From: Phycisphaerales bacterium
GTDB lineage: Bacteria; Planctomycetota; Phycisphaerae; Tepidisphaerales; Tepidisphaeraceae
Assembly: GCA_028288775.1 (NCBI GenBank)
Contig: JAQGHP010000695.1
Location: 1-9,290 of the forward strand
DNA length: 9,290 nucleotides
Direction of reading: 5' to 3'
Part shown: piece by piece, positions 6,501-9,290 of the stretch
How the letters are laid out: the number at the start of each line of letters is the position of its first letter
Position numbering within the stretch: the first letter of the stretch is position 1
The notes under the pieces: model-generated
The model's input: the letters and a program-made list of their open reading frames with translations, nothing else
Told to the model about the DNA's origin: nothing
Databases searched by the model: none
Translations under genes and position numbers: made by a program

Positions 6501-6746
6501 ATCCACGAAGACGATCCACGAAGGGGGACACGAAGGAACACGAAGGAATGCACGCGGCCTAAATCCGAATTCCGAATTCCGAAAACCGAATCAAATCCGA
6601 ATGACGAATTCGGAATGCCAAGTTCGGCGTCGTTCCGCGTATTCGGAATTGGGATTTCGGATTTGATTCGGGCTTCGGGGATTCGGAATTCGGATTTATT
6701 CCCTTCTTGGGTTCATTCGTGTCCCCCTTTGTGTCCTTCGTGGATT
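6501..6746. repeat. Nested imperfect inverted repeat (ACGAAGG outside, CCGAAT inside)
   Basis: The gap between the nucleotidyltransferase and the kinase/pyrophosphorylase gene folds into two nested inverted repeats. The outer arms are ATCCACGAAGGGGGACACG (6514-6532) and the matching TTCGTGTCCCCC...CTTCGTGGAT (6716-6745). The inner arms are AAATCCGAATTCCGAAT (6561-6577) and ATTCGGAATTCGGATTT (6681-6697), each continuing as CCGAAT or ATTCGG words toward the centre. The inner family is the same as at 7701-8042. The right outer arm runs into the coding sequence and supplies the last 11 residues and stop of the nucleotidyltransferase. The left arm ends about 20 bp from the kinase gene start, so it forms that gene's upstream region. 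Confidence 0.8.
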
Positions 6747-7600
6747 GAATTTCCACTGCGTTCGCGGGTCGCCAGCAGTTCGACCATCTGGGAGAGGATT
6801 TCTTCGCGGTCGTCTCCGTCCAGCGCCAGCGCGAGCTGGGCGGAAAGCAGGCCGTAGCGGACGCCGATGTTGTAGCGGAGTCCCTGCACTTCCAGCGCGA
6901 GGTAACGCTCCTTGCCAGCGAGCTGTGCGAGGGCGGGGGAGAGCTGCACCGGCTTGCCTTCGCGGGCGGACGTCACCAATTCGCCCAGCAGTTCCATCAC
7001 GCCGGGCGTCAAAACGTGCATGCCGAAGAAGCAGAGATAATGCCCCGCCCGCAGCCCCGGCACGATCAATGACTGCTCGGCCTCGGTGGGCGTGGGCTTT
7101 TCCACGACGTTTTCCACTTCGTACAGATGGTTCTGCCCCGGCACGCGCCGCCCGCCGACGGTGCCGTAGTAGGTGAGTACGTTTTCCCGCGTCGGCTGCA
7201 CCGCCGACACGCTGCACGACTGGGCCTCGGCCATCTGCACGAGCTGCCGGGCGCAGCGCACCTTCCCCCGGCTGACGTACAAGTGATCGCTCACCAAATG
7301 CAAAAATGGGTCCGCCCCCACGTATGCCCGGGCGCAGTAGAGCGCATGCCCGTACCCCAGCGGCGAAGGCTGCTCGACGAAGTGCAGCCGCCCGGCCAGA
7401 TCGCCCGCGGCTGTGGCGTAGCTCTTCTGGTCGCCCGGGGTCACGACAAGGCAGACCGTCTCCACCCCCGTGCTCAGGGCCTCTTCGAGGATGATCTTCA
7501 GCGCCGACTTCTGCACGCCGTCGCGATCGACAAGCGTCTGCAAAGGCAGCGCATGCTGCCCCCGAGCGGCGGCGGTAATCACTGCTTTACGAACTTTCAT
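6713..7600 (-). CDS. GalU-like sugar nucleotidyltransferase with altered signature
   Basis: This 295-residue protein has the layout of GalU-type UTP-glucose-1-phosphate uridylyltransferases: KAVITAAARG (5-14) at the N-terminal strand, SPLGYGHALYCARA (79-92, cf. GLGHA), the metal-site position Asp105 in LVSDHL, VVEKP (165-169), GHYLCFFGMHVL (186-197) and YNIGVRYG (243-250, cf. YDIGNxxG). The nucleotide-binding signature is odd. Where GalU has GxGTRxLPxTKxxPKE, this protein has ARGQHALPLQTLVDRD (13-28): the second glycine, Thr, Arg and both lysines are gone. Asp is also replaced by Asn in YNIG. It may be a weak, altered-specificity or non-catalytic partner of the downstream fusion enzyme. The last 11 residues (SIHEGHKGGHE) come from an intergenic repeat, so the native end was near residue 284. 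The start is the ATG at 7598-7600, supported by GGAGG upstream; in-frame ATGs at 7609 and 7636 are less likely. Confidence 0.8.
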   Translation of the reverse strand: MKVRKAVITAAARGQHALPLQTLVDRDGVQKSALKIILEEALSTGVETVCLVVTPGDQKSYATAAGDLAGRLHFVEQPSPLGYGHALYCARAYVGADPFLHLVSDHLYVSRGKVRCARQLVQMAEAQSCSVSAVQPTRENVLTYYGTVGGRRVPGQNHLYEVENVVEKPTPTEAEQSLIVPGLRAGHYLCFFGMHVLTPGVMELLGELVTSAREGKPVQLSPALAQLAGKERYLALEVQGLRYNIGVRYGLLSAQLALALDGDDREEILSQMVELLATRERSGNSIHEGHKGGHE

Positions 7601-7611
7601 ATGCGGCATGT

Positions 7612-7616
7612 CCTCC
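7612..7616 (-). promoter_or_regulatory. Ribosome binding site of the nucleotidyltransferase gene
   Basis: GGAGG on the minus strand lies 11 bases before the ATG at 7600 and only two bases before the ATG at 7609. The first spacing is long but workable and the second too short, so this favours the start at 7600. A GATAAT box (7648-7653) farther upstream is a possible -10 element without a good -35 partner. Confidence 0.45.
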
Positions 7617-7700
7617 GGTGAGCCGGAGCATGGCATATCAACGCGGGATTATCAACGACAGTTGGATGCGGAACGCATGGCAAATCCGAACGCCGCGGAA

Positions 7701-8042
7701 GCGGAAATCCGAATTCCGAATCCCCGAAACCCGAATGAAATCCCAAGTCCGAATGACGAAATCCGAATGCAGAGGCAGCCCCGAATGACACGAATGAAGA
7801 ACACGGATGCGCACGAATGAATGAAGACTTCTTATTCGTGCCCATTCGTGCTCATTCGTGGCTCCCCGGTTCTTCGTGGCATGGGCGGCCCGCCCATGGG
7901 CCCGCCGCTATAGCGGCAAAACACGGGCGGGCCGCCCGTGCCACGAGAGGAGAAAAACCACTTCCATTGCATCTCTTCGGATTTGGGATTTTGACATTCG
8001 GATTTGATTCGGGTTTCGGCGATTCGGAATTCGGATTTCCGC
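7701..8042. repeat. 36-bp near-perfect inverted repeat bracketing 270 bp
   Basis: Positions 7701-7736 and the reverse complement of 8007-8042 agree at 35 of 36 bases; each begins GCGGAAATCCGAATTCCGAA on its own reading strand. The arms continue inward with further CCGAAT-type words (to about 7770 and from about 7976). Between them lie ACGAATGA words facing ATTCGTG words (7812-7860) and the GC-rich palindrome module at 7875-7945. No coding sequence is supported inside. This covers most of the 448-bp gap between the nucleotidyltransferase (start 7600) and the membrane protein gene (stop 8049). The rest, 7601-7700, holds the ribosome binding site and presumed promoter of the nucleotidyltransferase. 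It looks like a composite, non-autonomous palindromic element. Confidence 0.8.
7875..7945. repeat. GC-rich triple palindrome module
   Basis: Three palindromes lie in a row inside a larger one: ATGGGCG-GCC-CGCCCAT (7881-7897), the perfect 14-mer GCCGCTATAGCGGC (7904-7917), and CACGGGCG-GGC-CGCCCGTG (7922-7940). The outer arms CGTGGCATGGGCGG (7875-7888) and CCGCCCGTGCCACG (7932-7945) pair at 13 of 14 positions. The sequence can therefore form either one long stem with a central hairpin or three separate hairpins. The GGCACGGGCGGCCCGCCCGTG wording resembles a dispersed repeat I recall from planctomycete genomes. Confidence 0.85.
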
Positions 8043-8048
8043 ACGAGC

Positions 8049-9290
8049 CTATTGCCACTGCTTCAACCCCTCGACCAGCGCCAGCATCTCCGTCCGTTTT
8101 TTCTCGAACAGCGCAAAGAGCACGATGATCGCGCTGCCCAGCAGGATGCCCGCCACGTACCAGATCCACGTCCATTGGAGCTGGCTGGAGGCGTAATAGA
8201 TCATCGTCACCACCGACAGCGCGAGGAACGCGGTGCCCAGGAAGAGGAACGGCCGCACGCGGAACATCACGCCCACCAGCACGCCAATCACCGACAGCCC
8301 CGCAAGCACCAGCGGCAGCCATGGTGCGACCGCCACGCCGTTGAGGAATATGTCCGCAGTTGACGAGACGTAGACCACCAGCAGGCAGCCGTAGCGGATG
8401 GTGCGGAGCGTGTCGGGGGTGAGGCGGCTGCGGTTGAGCTGTGCCGCGGCCAGCACCGACAGTGCCGCGGGAATAAACCACAATTGCGGGTGCTCGGCGA
8501 TCCCCCAACCCGACATCCGCGCAAGCACGCTCCACAGCGCACCGTTGGCGGCCATCGCTGCGATAAGCCCGAATGCGAACGATTTTCGCAACGCCGCCAG
8601 CATCGCGTAGAAAACGCAGACGGTCAGCAGCAGCCCCGTCAGGCTCACGTTCACATGCGGCCCGGGGAGCCAGAATCCGATCACGGGTAGCAGCGGGAGA
8701 AAGATCCCCGTGCGAGTCAGCGGCTCGGAGAGGATGAAATGTTTTTGTCGCGCGAGCAGTTCTCCCGCGCCCACGCCCGCGAACGCGATGGCCATAACGA
8801 TCAGCGGCCAATACTGCTGAAATACGCCGCCGAATAGCTGGGGCTCGGTGAGGCGCACATGAACGAAAGCCAGCCCGAGCATCGCCTCGGCGGCGTAGAC
8901 GCACCGCACCCGCACGCGGTCGGACAAACCCGATGCCTCACCCCTTCGAAGCGCCGCCACGAGTGCGCCCGCGCACCCGGCCAACAGGGCCGCGAGGACG
9001 ATGAGCACCTCGGGCGTACCCACGTTGAACCCGGCGGCCATGGCCCTGCCGAACGCTTCGAGCAGCAAGATTCCCGCCAGCGCCATCGCCGCGGCAACGC
9101 CCAGCGGCGCAGCGATTCTTCGGCCCGCTTCCGTCCATAGGCCGGTCGGGCCAAAAATCCGCGGCAGCGCGAGGGAGTAGAACGCAGCGGCCGCGGTGAA
9201 AACCGTAAACACGACGATCACCCGGTCAAGCAGTTCGTTGGGTGGGAACGAGCGCGGGTCAAGCCACGACCAGCCGCATGCGATCATCGC
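8049..9290 (-). CDS. Multi-pass membrane protein, function unknown (5' end outside window)
   Basis: At least 413 residues are read; the frame is still open at the right edge, so the true start probably lies beyond it, although an ATG occurs at 9285-9287. About 12 hydrophobic segments run through the whole length, for example RVIVVFTVFTAAAAFYSLAL near the N-terminal end, EVLIVLAALLAGCAGALVAAL, YWPLIVMAIAFAGVGAGELL, NVSLTGLLLTVCVFYAMLAA, APWLPLVLAGLSVIGVLVGV and TWIWYVAGILLGSAIIVLFA before the short basic tail FEKKRTEMLALVEGLKQWQ. I found no catalytic motif, large soluble domain or recognisable transporter signature, and I do not recognise the family. It may be the C-terminal part of one of the long polytopic proteins common in this group. 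It is on the same strand as the sugar-nucleotide genes but separated by a 448-bp repeat-filled gap, so joint transcription is doubtful. Confidence 0.75.
   Translation of the reverse strand, partial: AMIACGWSWLDPRSFPPNELLDRVIVVFTVFTAAAAFYSLALPRIFGPTGLWTEAGRRIAAPLGVAAAMALAGILLLEAFGRAMAAGFNVGTPEVLIVLAALLAGCAGALVAALRRGEASGLSDRVRVRCVYAAEAMLGLAFVHVRLTEPQLFGGVFQQYWPLIVMAIAFAGVGAGELLARQKHFILSEPLTRTGIFLPLLPVIGFWLPGPHVNVSLTGLLLTVCVFYAMLAALRKSFAFGLIAAMAANGALWSVLARMSGWGIAEHPQLWFIPAALSVLAAAQLNRSRLTPDTLRTIRYGCLLVVYVSSTADIFLNGVAVAPWLPLVLAGLSVIGVLVGVMFRVRPFLFLGTAFLALSVVTMIYYASSQLQWTWIWYVAGILLGSAIIVLFALFEKKRTEMLALVEGLKQWQ

Noticed and set aside
5612..6562. 316-codon open frame on the plus strand opposite the kinase/pyrophosphorylase gene
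   Set aside because: It is low-complexity Arg/His/Val-rich sequence without motifs and ends inside the repeat region. The opposite strand has conserved GHMP landmarks over the same bases.
7817..8128. 103-codon plus-strand frame in the repeat-filled gap
   Set aside because: It translates repeats (HEDFL, FDSGFGDSEFGF) and then the antisense of the membrane protein gene, with no ribosome binding site.

Overview
This is a GC-rich bacterial chromosome segment with six protein genes. Between the genes lie several families of short palindromic or tandem repeats. The repeats (CAGACA-AGAA-TGTCTG hairpins, CCGAAT arrays, ACGAAGG arrays, tandem ACTGAGG, a GGGCGGCCCGCCC palindrome) and the gene content resemble what I recall from Planctomycetota, perhaps Phycisphaerae. 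That assignment is inference: the window holds no rRNA or other phylogenetic marker.

Layout, left to right. Positions 1-92 hold hairpin repeats. A DUF3891-type protein lies on the minus strand (143-979). A 479-bp divergent intergenic region (980-1458) carries an array of seven small hairpins and the probable control region of an ammonium transporter on the plus strand (1459-2727). A 106-bp gap between convergent genes has five copies of a 7-bp repeat. Four genes then follow on the minus strand. In transcription order, right to left, they are: a multi-pass membrane protein cut by the right edge of the window (8049-9290), a GalU-like nucleotidyltransferase (6713-7600), a 1118-residue protein joining a fucokinase-like GHMP kinase to a UDP-sugar pyrophosphorylase-like domain (3125-6481), and a Trm112-like small protein (2834-3064). 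The 7601-8048 and 6482-6712 gaps are packed with related inverted repeats.

The most interesting coding content is the nucleotide-sugar pair. The large protein appears able to phosphorylate a sugar at C1 and then convert the sugar-1-phosphate to an NDP-sugar. That is the same chemistry as the fucokinase/GDP-fucose pyrophosphorylase fusion, but with the domains in the opposite order and a different pyrophosphorylase family. The neighbouring nucleotidyltransferase has a GalU-like body, but its nucleotide-binding signature is badly altered, so it may be a divergent or regulatory partner. The ammonium transporter keeps the twin histidines but has changed residues at the phenylalanine gate, and it has no PII gene beside it.

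The most interesting non-coding content is the repeats. The hairpins at 1090-1328 share a four-base loop while their stems vary with pairing preserved, and four of them sit about 30 bp apart. A 36-bp inverted repeat (35 of 36 matching) brackets 270 bp at 7701-8042. Repeat sequence also forms the last codons of the nucleotidyltransferase gene. I saw no tRNA, rRNA, CRISPR array, transposase or integrase.
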